Part shown: positions 50,793 to 63,553 of the stretch, piece after piece
Layout: each line of letters opens with the position of its first letter
Position numbering within the stretch: the first letter of the stretch is position 1
From: Proteles cristata cristata
Taxonomy: Eukaryota; Chordata; Mammalia; Carnivora; Hyaenidae
DNA: 64,000 nt
Direction: 5' to 3'
Assembly: GCA_017311185.1 (NCBI GenBank)
Contig: JAESUZ010004907.1
Span: 868,001 to 932,000, forward strand
The notes under the pieces: generated by a model
What the model was told of the DNA's origin: nothing
The model's input: the letters and a program-made list of their open reading frames with translations, nothing else
The model's database searches: none
Position numbers and translations under genes: made by a program

Positions 50793-51001
50793 AGGAAGCC
50801 CCTGCTTAGAAGTAACCGTTGGCAATAAAGCTTTCCACTCAAGCTCGCTACATAGCTAAGCTGCCCGCCACTGCTCAGATGCGGCACTTTGACCTGACAT
50901 TTGGTCCCTCCACATCCCGCAAAAATAGATGACCAGTTTGGGGATGGAAAGCGTTCAAAATCTGAACGCCCTGGAATTATGGCTCACTTTTCTTTTCTTT
51001 T

Positions 51002-51234
51002 TTTTTTTCTTTTTCTTTTTTTTTAAATATTTTTATTTATTTCTAGGAGAGAGAGAGAGAGAGAGACAGCGTGAGCAGGGGAGGGTCAGAGAGGGAGTCA
51101 CAGACTGAAACAGGCTCCAGGCTCTGAGCTGGCAGTCAGCACAGAGCCCGACGTGGGGCTCGAACCCACGAACCGCGAGATCATGACCTAACCGAAAGTC
51201 GGATGACCAACCGACTAAGCCACCCAGGCGCCCC
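51002..51234 (-). mobile_element. SINEC_Fc-type SINE (agtcac/tgact subfamily)
   Basis: 'tttctaggagagagag', CTGGCAGTCAGCACAGAGCC, terminal CCACCCAGGCGCCCC. TSD TCACTTTTCTTTTCTTT / TCACTTTGCTTTTCTTT. Confidence 0.96.
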
Positions 51235-51879
51235 TCACTTTGCTTTTCTTTGTCAGGAAGATGCCAGAGCTTTCTACCTCTTGCAATGTGAGTGATGCCT
51301 GCTTCAACCTGAAGTACCCCGAAGTAACAGGGATTGGCACTTCTGGGACAGAATACGCTCATTCATCAAATTTATGAGAAATGATGTCACGGAACACAAT
51401 CTGTAGACAGAGGAGGAAAAAGCCAAGGAATCTCTTGGGATTACGGAAATGCAATTATTATCAATATAGAGATTGACGGTAACTAGGTAAACATTGTTTT
51501 TTAATTTATGGTTCATGACATTAGCGCACTTAGGATATATCTTTTTTTTTAATAGCTGAGGATTTTACCCTAGAATTTTTCTGATACTTTTTGGAGGCTG
51601 AGAGATTTCACAGTATTGCATAAGTGTTTATAGATACTTTTTGATTTAAAGTTTTAACATGCTGTCCTTTATTTAATCTCTTTTTTGTTGTCTAAAGAAA
51701 CAGGGGGCTTAAGTATTTACTAAATTCAATGCAGATTAAACGGGAAATTGCAAAACTGCCTTGGTTACAGATTATGTTTATTAATATGTATACACATTAG
51801 GTGCCTAATATTACAGAAATGACTCCTGGATGGCACTTACTGTAGATGTCTTCTGAGTATGAGCCCGTTACCTCCTGCC

Positions 51880-52060
51880 ACAGGTAGGAGGGGCTATTCC
51901 TATCCTTCTCTTTACAAACGAAGAAACCGAGGCCCTACGATGTTACGACGTTCAATAATTTGCTCAAGAAAATGCCCACCCAGCCACAGCTAGAAAGAAG
52001 TGGGGCTCGAATGAAAACCAGGCAGCCTGGGTCCGCGCCAGACAACTCTCACGGTCACAT
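51880..52060 (-). repeat. MIR element
   Basis: 'ctttacaaacgaagaaaccgaggccctacga', 'cacccagccacagctagaaagaagtggggctcgaatg' is antisense MIR. Confidence 0.8.
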
Positions 52061-53339
52061 TTGGCCAAGAAAGCAAGAGCAGTGCTGAGCCTCCCCCCCG
52101 GTCCCCCCGCCGATCTGCCATCCCCACTTCTGACAATCGTTCTGTGGCTCTGGGCTTCTCCATGCAAACTGGGGCCCCTGCGGCTTTCCCCTTCCTAGGC
52201 TTTCTCTGGCTCTTTTGCTGCATGTTCGTTCATGGATTGTCCCACTGGGGAGTGAACCTGAACAAACCCCTCTTTGTTTCCATATCTGTGTCCAGCTGCC
52301 ACCAAGAAAGCGCTGCCCAGAATCGTATCAGATCTTCTCATGTAGCTCAGCTTGCCTTCTGCTTTATTGGACTCACAGAAACCACTTCACTTAGGTTCCC
52401 TAATTGGTTTACCTACGATTGATTTCCCCCCCCCACTTCAGGGATTCTAGCACAAGAATGCTAGAAAATAAACCCACCACAAAAGAGGCCCTTTGCTTCA
52501 AGCCCTCCTCCCATGGGGTCCCAAGACATGTGCTTTCTGGCCTTCTCACTTGCTCTTCTTTAGATCTTGAGGGAGCTTCTGGGCTTAGAATCCTAGAGGC
52601 AGCCCCCAAATGCTGTGTGCATCGCACGAAGGAGGAGCTTGAAATGGTTTGCGGTTAACAAACCATTCCTGATGCTCTACGGTCTATGATATCCCCCAGC
52701 CTCCAGGATAACAAGACTGAAATGGAAGAAACTCTAGACAGGGAACAAATAAGGTAACTTAATTGTCTTTTCCTTATCTCTTCCAAACAGGGTGAATGCT
52801 CACTCATTCATAATCTCCGGATTTATTATGATGACACACCCGGATAAACGTCAGTGACTGTAGGCCGAGGACTTCTGAAACCTTCAGGACAAGCTTCTAT
52901 TCTACTGATGGGTTAGTGAACTATTAAACGTATTAAGGAACACGTGGTCTGAACATTAGGGTCGGCAGATCTGCCTGCTCAGCAGGTAGGGTAGCTCCCT
53001 GCACGTTCAGGCAAAGTGCTCTATGTCAGAGCGGGTGGGCCGCACAGAGCAGGTCCTGAGCACAGTTCTCAAGGAGGCGACAGGGTGATCGCAGAGATGC
53101 TGTGGAAAGACAGCTGTAGAGGCCTGAAGGCACACGTGTGGCGGGCGTGAGAGGAAGAGGGGCACCTAAGGGGCATGGCCACGCGGCATTGCGGGATGCT
53201 ACAAAGCCATGACCACCTCCATGGGATCAGGTGCCACTGCAGCCTTTCAAGCCCAGGAGTGAGGACTTGGGCTCAGGAGTCAGACTGGGCTCTTTGGAAT
53301 AGGCCTTGGGGGCCAGAACGGAAGCAGGGACCGGTTAAG
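52061..53339. other. Unique non-coding sequence
   Basis: No gene or clear repeat; short open frames only. Confidence 0.4.
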
Positions 53340-53351
53340 AGATTACGACAA

Positions 53352-53446
53352 AACAGTTGAATTAACAAGTTAACTAGGTGGTGGAAGAATACCATTTAAT
53401 AAACCTGTGTGATGTTCACCATGTCAAAAAAAAAAAAAAAAAAAAA
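53352..53446 (+). pseudogene. Very short retrocopy of an mRNA 3' end
   Basis: A ~74-nt segment ends AATAAACCTGTGTGATG..., 18-20 nt before a pure A21 run, i.e. a poly(A) signal at the right distance from a poly(A) tail. The insert is flanked by a perfect 12-bp TSD, AGATTACGACAA at 53340 and 53447, and the upstream flank GGTTAAGA fits an L1 endonuclease nick. It is not a SINE. The source gene was not identified. Confidence 0.75.
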
Positions 53447-53539
53447 AGATTACGACAATGATCCCAGGGCTTTAGATCTCAATAAGGCAGTGGAATCATT
53501 AAGAACCAGTCACTTCCTGGAAATATACCGAAGGCGGGG

Positions 53540-53690
53540 CCAACAGTATGGTGACAGATTCATTTGCTTACCATCTGTCTCCCGCACAGGAGCTGCCTTG
53601 GTTTGCTTTGCTCCCTGCATCTACAGAGCCCAGAACGGTACCTGGCACACATGCGTGTGCAAATATCCGTTGAATAAGTAAAGGAACCTG
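53540..53690 (+). repeat. L2-like LINE 3' end
   Basis: 'cagagcccagaacggtacctggcacac' then 'tccgttgaataagtaaagg' match the L2 terminus. Confidence 0.7.
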
Positions 53691-54002
53691 CCAGAGTCTG
53701 GAGTGCTGCCAAGAGGCTAAACCAGGATTCCAGTCCAGGGGTTTCTCACTCCCACATTCAGTTCATAATCGCTATGCTCTTCTGCTTCTACTAACATAAC
53801 TTTTTATCAGGAATAAAACGTCCCCCCACCCCGCACGTTAAGTTATACTCAGGGTGATGCATTTCTTAGCATCTGAGTAAGGTACACACCGTATCATTAG
53901 TGTGTGTGCACAGCGTTTGTTGCTATCTGGAAGAAAAGGGTCGGAAACAAAGGAAAGGTCCCCAAAAGCTCCTATACACTCTACCATGACCTTAGCACGG
54001 CC

Positions 54003-54005
<3 letters not shown>

Positions 54006-54049
<44 letters not shown>
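54006..54049. repeat. (GT)n microsatellite, about 22 units
   Basis: Uninterrupted GT run between CCTTA and AGAACTG. Confidence 0.98.
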
Positions 54050-54052
<3 letters not shown>

Positions 54053-54439
54053 ACTGTCTGGTAAAGATACTATATTAATAGCACTCTACAGTTACACAAA
54101 AGACATACGAGGGCAATTCCTTTCTGAAGTTCCAAAGAAAACGGAAAACGAGCCAGAGAAGCCGTCTAAGAAACCAAATGGGATGGGGCCTCGAGGTTGG
54201 CACAAGTAAGCGGACGGTGAAGTATTTTAAACAACGGTGTTCACCCGGATGAGTCACAGGTTCGGAGGAAAATGGGATTTTCCTAGAACTTACAGGGACA
54301 CAGCCACAAATGAAAAAAACAAACTTTCCAGGAGAGAGGAACAGGTAACTTCAGAGCGTTTAGCTTGGAGGTTTGATGCCTTCTCACGTCGCCCTTCATC
54401 AGAGGACAGCACAGCACGGAGTGTGGAGAGGCTCCCGCT

Positions 54440-54640
54440 GGTCTAGACACTGCCTCTGCCTGACTAGCTTAATGTTCTTGGGCAAGATACTTAAATTCTC
54501 TGTCTCAATCTCCTCATCGGTAAAAAGAGATAAGAAACATTACCCTTCTCCGAGGATTAAGTCAGGATTAACTATATTAACACATGCAAAACATTTAGAA
54601 CTGTGCCTGGCTCCTGTCAGTAGTTGGCCCTTACTGACCA
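54440..54640 (+). repeat. MIR element
   Basis: 'gacactgcctctgcctgactagct', 'ttgggcaagatacttaaattctctgtctcaatctcctcatcgg', 'gaactgtgcctggctcctg' follow MIR. Confidence 0.85.
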
Positions 54641-54659
54641 CTGGCTACTTCACCTAGTG

Positions 54660-56351
54660 AGTCTGTCTCTCCCCTCAGGGCCAGAAAAGGTACCTAAAGC
54701 ACCGCCACCCCCCGCCACCATCAACTTGTCCAACTAACCAAGCAGGGGAGTCCCCGTTTGGTGTTTGAGCCCAGGAGGAAGAGCCTTGCATCCTGTGCCT
54801 GGGGTTCAAAAGCGGTGAACTTGGAGTCTCACCAAGAATGAAAAGTCATTTGAGGTCAATGTGAGGCTGTGACGATGAAGGTCCCTGGGCCTGAGAATGA
54901 GGACACACCTGGAGAGAATGCCATATATAATGACACCTTTCAAAGAAAGTTCTGAGAATCCGTGGAAATACTTATACTGTATCGTTACCAGAATAAATCG
55001 TTATGAAACATCAATCTGTTTGACCCAAGGAGCCGCAGTGATGCTTCTGGGAATAATTCTCTCAGACGGCGATGACCTCTTGTTACGGAAAGCAGACACG
55101 TTACAGATGGAACCTAGCAGGACTTTTGATTCTGCCTCATATGATAGTGAAAATCTGGGAAAAGAGTGTCTCCCTCGACAAATATTAGTCTTTGAGTTAT
55201 TAGTGAGTCTTTCCCTTCTTAAGGGACAGGGGATGCTCATTAAAGACCCAGAGGGCAGGACAGAGCAAACTTCCCAAGTTTGCCGATGATATTAATGGTG
55301 GAGCAAGATGTCGGCTACTTTAAAACAGAGAATACTGAAATAAAGGGCCAGGGGGCTTGAGTGAGCACGAGCCTTTTAAAAAAATGATGAAGTCACTTGC
55401 ACCCTCCTCCGACATTTATTTTCCATGCTTGCTAAGCTTCAGCCAAGACATGAGTCCAAAGCAACTGTGTGCATGGATACCTCTGAAACACCATGAAAGA
55501 TCTGGACCTTGGAGACTCTTTTATATTAATGAATCACCCCCACTCAGAGATTTGCTTCCTTCTTTGAAGGAAACTATAAAAAATCCCTTAAAACCATAAA
55601 GCCAGGTGATATTTCCTACGAGAGTGTTCTTGGGAAGACAAGATTATTTCCTGGTTTCGTGGGAATCAGCACACATTGGGAATGAGGCTGGACCAGGTCG
55701 GGCTGCACACCTAGAAGGTGGGGACACAAACCCACCAGGAGGACCCAGCGACCAGGTCTAGCCCCCAGCAGCCCCCTACCCAGCACCAGGGAATCATGGC
55801 CAGGTGATGCTCACCGGCAGGATGAGTGAGGGTTGTTACTAGACCGATAAATGCTCAAAGTACAGACCTGGATGCCTGGGCTTTGGAATGCTAGCTTTCC
55901 ACAAGGTTATACTGCTGGTTTTTCAAGCAAAAACAAATTTGAATGTGCATGTGAAAATTACTAAGCTGTCGATATGATATTAATTTCAAACTTAAATATT
56001 GCAACTTTAAACAGTGTCAAAAAAAAAACAAGCTCCAAAGGATTTGCTTTTTACCAATGACCTCTGGCTTTATGGATAACTGGTCTGAATTACGGGTATC
56101 TGGATAATTGAAGGTGACTTTGTTTCCCTTACCTCAGTTACATAAGACACGGAAAGTGCCAACCACAATGCCAGGCACAAACCGTGTGCTCAGTGAGTGA
56201 GAGAAGGCAGAATTGATCTCTCACTACTTGCCACTGTCAGAGGATCAGGGGCTAGTATGCACTTGGGAGACAGAGAAATTAGAAGTTTAGGTCTCTGCAC
56301 TCAAGCTCATCACATGTCTATTTAAGGATCCAAACAGTTTGTTTAAGTATT
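54660..56351. other. Unique non-coding sequence
   Basis: No gene. 56140-56215 holds a weak L2-like piece ('caatgccaggcacaaaccgtgtgctcagtgag'). Confidence 0.4.
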
Positions 56352-56368
56352 TGTGATGGTATCTTTTA

Positions 56369-56592
56369 TTTGTTTAAGTTTATTTTTGATCTCTTGAGAC
56401 AGAGTGTGAGCAGGGAAGGGGCAGAGACAGAGAGAGAGACAGAGAGAGACAGAGAGGGAGAGAGAGAGTCCCAAGCAGGCTTCGTGCTGTCAGCACAGCT
56501 GACTCGGGGCTTGATCTCACGAACCTGAAGATCATGACCTGAGCCCAAACTGAGAGTCAGACCCTTAATTGACTGAGCCACCCAGGCACCCC
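56369..56592 (-). mobile_element. SINEC_Fc/CanSINE-type SINE with perfect TSD
   Basis: (GA)n-rich body, 'gagagtcagacccttaattgactgagcc', terminal CACCCAGGCACCCC. Perfect 17-bp TSD TGTGATGGTATCTTTTA at 56352 and 56593. Confidence 0.95.
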
Positions 56593-56834
56593 TGTGATGG
56601 TATCTTTTAAAAGTAGTTTGTAGACTTCCATATCTGCGTTTATTGATAATTCGTGGTTATTATATAATGACAGCACATATAAACACTGCCTGGAGATGTC
56701 TGCTGTGTTGGATTTCTGATGTTCTTCATAGAACCAGGCTGTGAGCCCCAATTGTCTTGCCATTATTCTTGTGTCTAGAAGTTTCCTAACCCCTTCACAA
56801 TTCCTGATTCTAATCAACAGAGTTCAAAAAAAAA

Positions 56835-57041
56835 TTTTTTTTTAAATTTTTTTAATGTTTATTTTTCGGAGGGAGCTCCCTGCATGAGCAGGGAGAGAGG
56901 GAGACACAGAATCCGAAGCAGGCTCCAGGCTCTGAGCTGTTCGCACAGGGTCCGATGCGGAGCTCGAACTCATGAACTGTGAAATCATGACTTGAGCTGA
57001 AGTTGGCCACTTAATTGACTTGAGCCACCCAGGGGTCCCCG
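56835..57041 (-). mobile_element. SINEC_Fc-type SINE, diverged
   Basis: AATGTTTATTTTTCGGAGGG start, GCTCCAGGCTCTGAGCTG block, terminal CCACCCAGGGGTCCCC. An imperfect hairpin replaces the usual (GA)n. Confidence 0.92.
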
Positions 57042-60000
57042 CCCCCCAAATTTTTTAAAATTAAATTAAATGAAAAATTAAATTTTTAAAAGTGTGCATA
57101 ACATGTAAGCCAATGAGGCACTGAATGGGCAGTTTCAGAGTAAAGGGCATTTTGCTGTCATTATACGGAGATAAGTATTTTCTGAGCCCAGCATTAGTTT
57201 TTAAACTTACGAGTAAGAGGGCTGGGTTGTGTACAAAACCAACTTGTACATTCAGAATGTTGCTTTACGTTTGCAAGATGAGATCCACAGAGTTGTAAAT
57301 AAATACAAACATAAAATTATCTTCATAAAGATTAATTAATTCGCATTACTCAGAAGTCCAATATTTTTTATAACATAAAATTTGTGAATTGTTATCAAGT
57401 AACAATATTCAATCAAATCCCGTTGATATGATTAGAAATGGCGCTAGCTTCTGAAAGCGATGTTCTAAAATAACGTTTTAAAGATTTTATTTCTGGCCTA
57501 CTATAATTTGGAATCTATTTTCCTGTAGCAACTTTTATAGGTATTTAAAGACTGACCTTTTATTTGAGGAATAATCACCATCAGTGTTTCTTCCCCCTAC
57601 CCTGCGTGTCACTCAAAATGCCTGATGCAATTTTACACTATTGTGGAAGTGACATGTTCAAATGCCTGATATATAATTGACTTTCCATGGAAATTTCCTC
57701 AAACACTGAAAAAAATTACTGCCCGCCCCAAATCTGTTGTTCCAATCTGATGTTCTAACCCGCTGGTCTGCATTAGAAATAAAAGGAAGTGTAATACTTG
57801 GTTGAGAACACAATCCAAATCAAGTTTTGAAGTGATTTTTTAGAAAAGAGAAAGAATTTTTGGTCACAGGCTCTGATTCATGGTAAAGAAAGAAAGGATA
57901 AGAAAGATAATGGTACCAGGTAAAATACACTTGAAACACTGTTCCCTTTGTTTAAAACGAAATTAACTTTTCATTACACACAAATTAGGGTCACATTTCC
58001 AACTATGATCACTTTCTGAACCATTTTATGGGTCACTGATTCTCCAAAGAAAAATTTTTTTAATCATCTTAACTGGTTCCTTTCTTTTTTCTCTGCTAAC
58101 TGAAATGCACAATAATGTCAGCAATAAACTTGATAAATAAATAAGCAGATTTCTGTTTCCTGTTTTTAACCATAGCAGTAGTACTTTCTGGTTTGGGGCA
58201 AATGGATTAGTAAGTGCACGTCCTCCTCCAAACAAAGGAGTATGATGATATAATCAATCATCTGCCTTGAAGAGTTTCTTGAATAAATAATTCTAAGCAG
58301 CCTTAACGTAAGAAATGGTTAGGAAGGAGGTAGTGAGTTTAATTCCTGCTAGCCCCAAATCTCGGGTTACTTCTGTTGGATGGATGCTTCGGATCTCTGG
58401 GAACCCCAGACCTCAGTTTCTCAGGATGTCTGTCCCTTGTGTGGTTTAGTCGGTAACAGTGCAAGAGAAGAATCATTAAGAATAAACTTGGAAGGCATGA
58501 GGTTCCCAACTTTCTATGTGGCCCTGTCTCTGAGTCACTCACTACAGCCTCTGAATGAGTGAAACTGAACACGTTTCCATGGACTGTTCTCTCCAGGCCT
58601 GACTCCCTTCCATAATGAGCTGCGAAGAAGGACAGATTGATGACTCAAGGGCACTAGGGTGTTATTCAGTGGAAGGGTCACCACCCCCGGCAGGTGGGAT
58701 GGCACAGGCTCAGATGGCCACACTGGCACAACCTTCTGCTTTTCTGATGATTGGGGGGGGCGGTGGGGAGGCGCCTGCTGGCCCCTCTTGATTCCCCATC
58801 AGTGTCCCTGGCACCTTGCTGCTGTCCAGGATCATCAACCTCGTTTCCGTGTCTGTCCTTACACTGCGGTGGTGGCTCACACGTATGGCTGGCGTCTGAG
58901 GAAATATGGACAAGCCTCCCTCCCCCCCAACTGCCCTTCACATGCTGCCTGGACAGCAACCAGAAAAGGGGCCTACACACCGTTAGCACCGTGGAGAAAG
59001 TAACCCATTTTTCAGGGCCCTTTCAAAATAGCCACTGTGCTTTTGTTGCTCAAGGCCAATGAGTAAATTTGGCCCTCGAGTCTTCAAAGAATTCTATTTA
59101 CAAACACTCTCACCGTGGCCAAATACGTACAGCAGAAAAATACTGCTTCAAATACAATGTTCAGTTCCTAAAATGGGATTTTATTCCCTGTTCTTACTCT
59201 GTAGCTACTCGGGAGAGGATTTCAATCAGTCACTCGTCGGGTCCTCCGATACACTTTATTTACGGAGCGAGGACCAAGGGCCAAGCGGTGCTCACTGTGT
59301 AGGGTGGAGGCGGAGGTGATAAGCAGGTAAGACCAGGAACTTCACAGCCGAGCAGGGAAGATAAAAATGAAGGAGGCTCACGATAACCACACGACGTGTG
59401 GCGTGTTCTACAAGAGGGCGGGTGTTTCACCCCAGACGTCCTATTTTCTGGTGACTTCCTGAGCAAGGTGGTTGTTCCCTCATGTATTAGAGTCCAGAGA
59501 CGGGCTGAACAGGGCTGCCGGCTGGATGGACATCTCTCCTATCAAGTGCTTGGTGTATGACAGGCACCCCACCCCCCAAACAGGAGGTGTCATGGTGGTG
59601 GAGAATATATTACTTCCGGAAGACGGTAATGAAGGTAAGGAAGCCATGAGGTTCTTGGGACAGGAAGGAAAGAATTCCTTGGCACCATCTGTGGTTCACA
59701 GAGTGACAGGATGAGAGGGACGGGCATCCCTGCAGAAGGAAGGGTCCGAGTTACGGCACGAACAACCAGAAGCCAAACCAGGGTGGGTGGGAGTTTGGAG
59801 CTGCTGGGGGAGGGGGCGGGAGGGCAGGGCTATGACATGGTCTTCCTGGCCATCAGGAGCAGCAGGCTGCCGTCAAGAAGCCCAGGCTGTGACGCCTGGT
59901 GTCCCTGAGCAGGGGTTGTCACTGGCCAGGAGGCCAATGAGAAATAGCACCTAATTCCAAGTCACCCATTTTCTTAAATGTGCCAGAAAGCCTCCCACGG

Positions 60001-60260
60001 GTTCTGAGCCAATGGAGAGGCTTTCTGTCACATTTTCGTCTGAGTCTGGAGTGAGGGCCTGTCCCGAGGGGTGGCCTTCTGGGGGCCTACAAGGATTCTG
60101 AAGGTCGCACCTGCATCAGTGCTGGCTCAGATCTGTGCACCACTCATTGCCCTATTCCAGAAATTTCCCTTTTTATGGACAGAAGTAAAAACAACAACAA
60201 CTAGAATTTGAGAATTAGCGAAGTATCTTCAAGATCACCATTACTGACCCTTTCTTTATT
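57042..60260. other. Non-coding stretch
   Basis: 57060-58300 is AT-rich and repeat-poor. 59200-59420 resembles the ancient repeat at 38710 in degenerate form. No gene. Confidence 0.4.
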
Positions 60261-60469
60261 TTTAATGTTTAATTATTTTAAGAGAGAGAAAGAGAGCGTG
60301 CATGAGTGGGGGAGAGGCAGAGAGCGAGGGAGAGCGAGGATCCCAAGCAGGCTCCATGCTATCAGCACGGAGCCTGCCGTGGGGCTTGATCCCATGACCC
60401 TGAGATCATGACCTGAGCCAAAATCAATGACCTGAGCTTGCTTAACCGACAGAGCCACGCAGGCGCCCC
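60261..60469 (-). mobile_element. Older CanSINE with internal duplication
   Basis: CATGACCCTGAGATCATGACC followed by a repeated ATGACCTGAGC (60408 and ~60427), terminal CACGCAGGCGCCCC. Confidence 0.92.
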
Positions 60470-61692
60470 ACACACCTTTCTTTACTATATCTGTCACCTT
60501 CTCATTGTACCTCTCATGGCAATCTCCCCCTCAGATTCAGGAAACAATGTTCTGGAGTAAGAACAAAACCTATTTTTATAGAACTGATAAATATGACAAG
60601 ATAAATTCCACGATAAACAACCGTATGCAAATTCACCTATATAAAGAGGGCAGATCCCAAAAGAACAAAAGCAGTTTGTTTCTTTGCTATATGACTGCTA
60701 CGGGGGTGACCTTAGTAAGAATGGAAAAAGCAGTGAGAAAGTCCGTCTTTCTACCATCAGAACCACTCTGAGCTCTGTTTAAATCAGCTTCATGACCTCA
60801 GCCGATTACGTTAATGTCTGAAAGCACAAATGTTCTCTGCACAGGGCTGTTCATTACTGTATGTGACCAAGCATGCTATCAGCGTGAGCCCCTACAGGAA
60901 ACGCCACAGCGATGTAGGCATGCCGGTGGCACTGGGGACACTCTCCAAAATGGTCATCCAGGCTCTTTTCTCTTGCACAAACCAGAGCACAAGACATTAA
61001 AGATAACCCAGACGCCCTTATTATACTAACATCTTTCAAAACCAGCCCATTTGGAGGTTTCAAATTACAGGCAATTATAAGGTTGAGTGATACAAGACAG
61101 TGTTAATTATTTTAGAAGTCTTAAAATCAAAATGGTCTGCATGCATTGCTACAGGATACACAGTGAATCCCCCCAGCTTGTGGACTTAAGCTGGCAAGCA
61201 AGATTATATTGCTCACCCTTCGAGAGAAGGCGGATATGAGCGGTAAATCTAGCAATCACCACAAAACTGTCACTAAACCTTGCTATGGAGAATGCAGTGA
61301 TCTGGCTGTTTGCCTGTGAAACACACCAGCAGGGCCTTCTTTTATGATGAAAACACAGACACAGACAACTTTCATTGTGCAAAACTAGTTGACTAAAAGC
61401 ACCACAAAAATAGAAGAGTCTCTGAATATTTAATTTCTGGGCTTTCTGAGAATTCCGAATGACAATTATTGAAAAGTCTGAAAAATTCTCTGATCAGGAA
61501 GGCATCTGTTACTAGATGAACTGCCTTTTTAAAAGGCTAGGACAGTACTTGAAAATAAGGACCATATTAAAGAGGATGTGTGAACGGATTCTGCAGTAAC
61601 AGAAAATCCAAATGGCAATAGGATTTGTTCTGACTGTTTTTCACTATAGGTGGTGATCGCTTTTTCACGGTTACAGCTAGAAAAAGAGTCTT

Positions 61693-61900
61693 AGGGGCGA
61701 CTGGGTGGAAACCAAACTCTTGGTTTCAGCTTAGGTCGTGATCTCAGGGTTCGTGAGTTTGAGCCCCGCATCGGGCTCGACAGTGTCAGCACAAAGCTTG
61801 CTTGGGATTCTCTCTGTCTCCCTCTCTCCCTCTCTCTCTGCCCCTCCCTCACTCATTCACATTCTCCACCCCCCCTTTCAAAATAAATAAACTAAAAAAA
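61693..61900 (+). mobile_element. SINEC-type SINE, diverged 5' end
   Basis: AGGGGCGACTGGGTGG start with part of box A altered ('aaaccaaactcttggtttcagctt'), then GAGCCCCGCATCGGGCTCG and an AAATAAATAAACTAAA tail. Confidence 0.9.
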
Positions 61901-63300
61901 AACTTATAAGCTGCAACTATGCAGTAGGTACTTGCTAATCAATGGCAAAAATTGTGTGGTCTTTAAAATTTCTTGTCAAAACTTTAAAACTTGCTTATTG
62001 TCAGTTATAAATCTGTAGGGAAAGGAACACTGTAATTTAAAACACTATACTTGACAGCATAAACACATCAAGAACTTTTAACTTCTTGTGGGAATTTAGC
62101 AAGAGTGATTCAAATGATCAATGCTTGCCTTCTCCTTCTCACACTACGGAATGAGACTGAGCATCTTTTCTATGCCTTGGTGAGCCGCCACACTCCGCTT
62201 CGAACATTTACTCCTTCCTGCTTTTGATGCCAGGAATATCCCCGAAAACCCCTTTAACAGGAAGTCGTGGATGGCATCACTTCCTCTGGACATCTTCATT
62301 CTGGTCACATCCACTTTCCTCACTGAGGCGGGAAGCATCCTTCGATCAGCTCCTACTCCACATCTGGAGTCCCTCAAACGACCCCAGGTCAACATCCCCC
62401 AACGAATGATTTCTTCTGTTTCCCTTCGATTCTAATTTCACTGCTCTACGGCATTTCCATCCTGGTTGGCCAATTCCCGTTTTGAGTTTCCATTTTTATA
62501 AAATGTCACGAGATATTACCAGGAGGCAAGGGAGCAAAGCAACTACACATACATCTGTTGGTAAACCAGACGCTAGATGCGCGGTGACTCGGAAGGGACA
62601 TGACTGTGACATTCACCAATAGGAGCATCTGCTATTTCTGTAGTGACCTGTGGACTGAAGGGCTGGCTATGAAGTATGTTCTTTATGCAGTTATGGTCAG
62701 TATACCAATGGTAACTCAACTCTGAACTGTGGTGCTGGGCAACTTTTTTATGAACTCAACTACATGACTGAAATTCATGTAGACTGCAACCATGTAAAGA
62801 AAAGAGAAAAGATTAGGCAGAATTCAAGTCCACTAGACATTTTTATTCTAACTCCACGGCCTATGACTATTTCACGTTTGTTTCTACTGGGGCAATAACC
62901 AAATTCCCAAGCTATGAATACACATCCAGGGTTGAAATGACACTCGAATACTGGAAAAATGACACACTGAAACATGACTCAATCCTTTCTAAGGTAGTGA
63001 AAATTGGACCATCAAAATAATAACAAAATAACACTATATACTAAGTACTTTATATCCGAATTCTCATTTAATACCTAAAACCTTAGGAAACAGAGGCTTG
63101 GGAAAATTAACTGGCTTGCCAAGATCACTCCCCTAATTGGTGGTAGAGCTATCATGAAATCCAAGTGTTTCCAGTGCCAGAACTTGTTCTTCAACCTTAG
63201 GTAACATGGGAACCAAAGCAATTGTAGAAGAATAGTGGAGGTAGCTGAAACCATGCCCTCCCCCATACAGAAGGCAACACCGTACAGGGTCACATAGTCT
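61901..63300. other. Unique non-coding sequence
   Basis: 63035-63200 carries an antisense MIR/L2-like relic ('cttaggaaacagaggcttgggaaaattaactggcttgccaagatc'). No gene. Confidence 0.45.
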
Positions 63301-63538
63301 TCCCTCTCCCTCTCTCTCTCTTTTTTTTTTTTTAAATAACAAGTTTATTTTTGAGAAAGAGAGAGACAGAGCATGAGCAGGGGAGGGGCCGGGAGAGAGG
63401 GAGACATAGAATCTGAAGCAGGCTCCAGGCTCCGAGCTATCAGAACAGAGCCCAACGCGGGGCTTGAACCCAAGAACCGTGAGATCATGACCTGAGTCAA
63501 AGTCGGATACTCAACATACTGAGCCACCCAGGTGCCTC
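63301..63538 (-). mobile_element. SINEC_Fc-type SINE
   Basis: CT/T-rich start, CTCCAGGCTCCGAGCTATCA block, terminal CCACCCAGGTGCCTC. TSD GGGTCACATAGTCT / GGGTCACCTAGTTCT. Confidence 0.95.
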
Positions 63539-63553
63539 GGGTCACCTAGTTCT

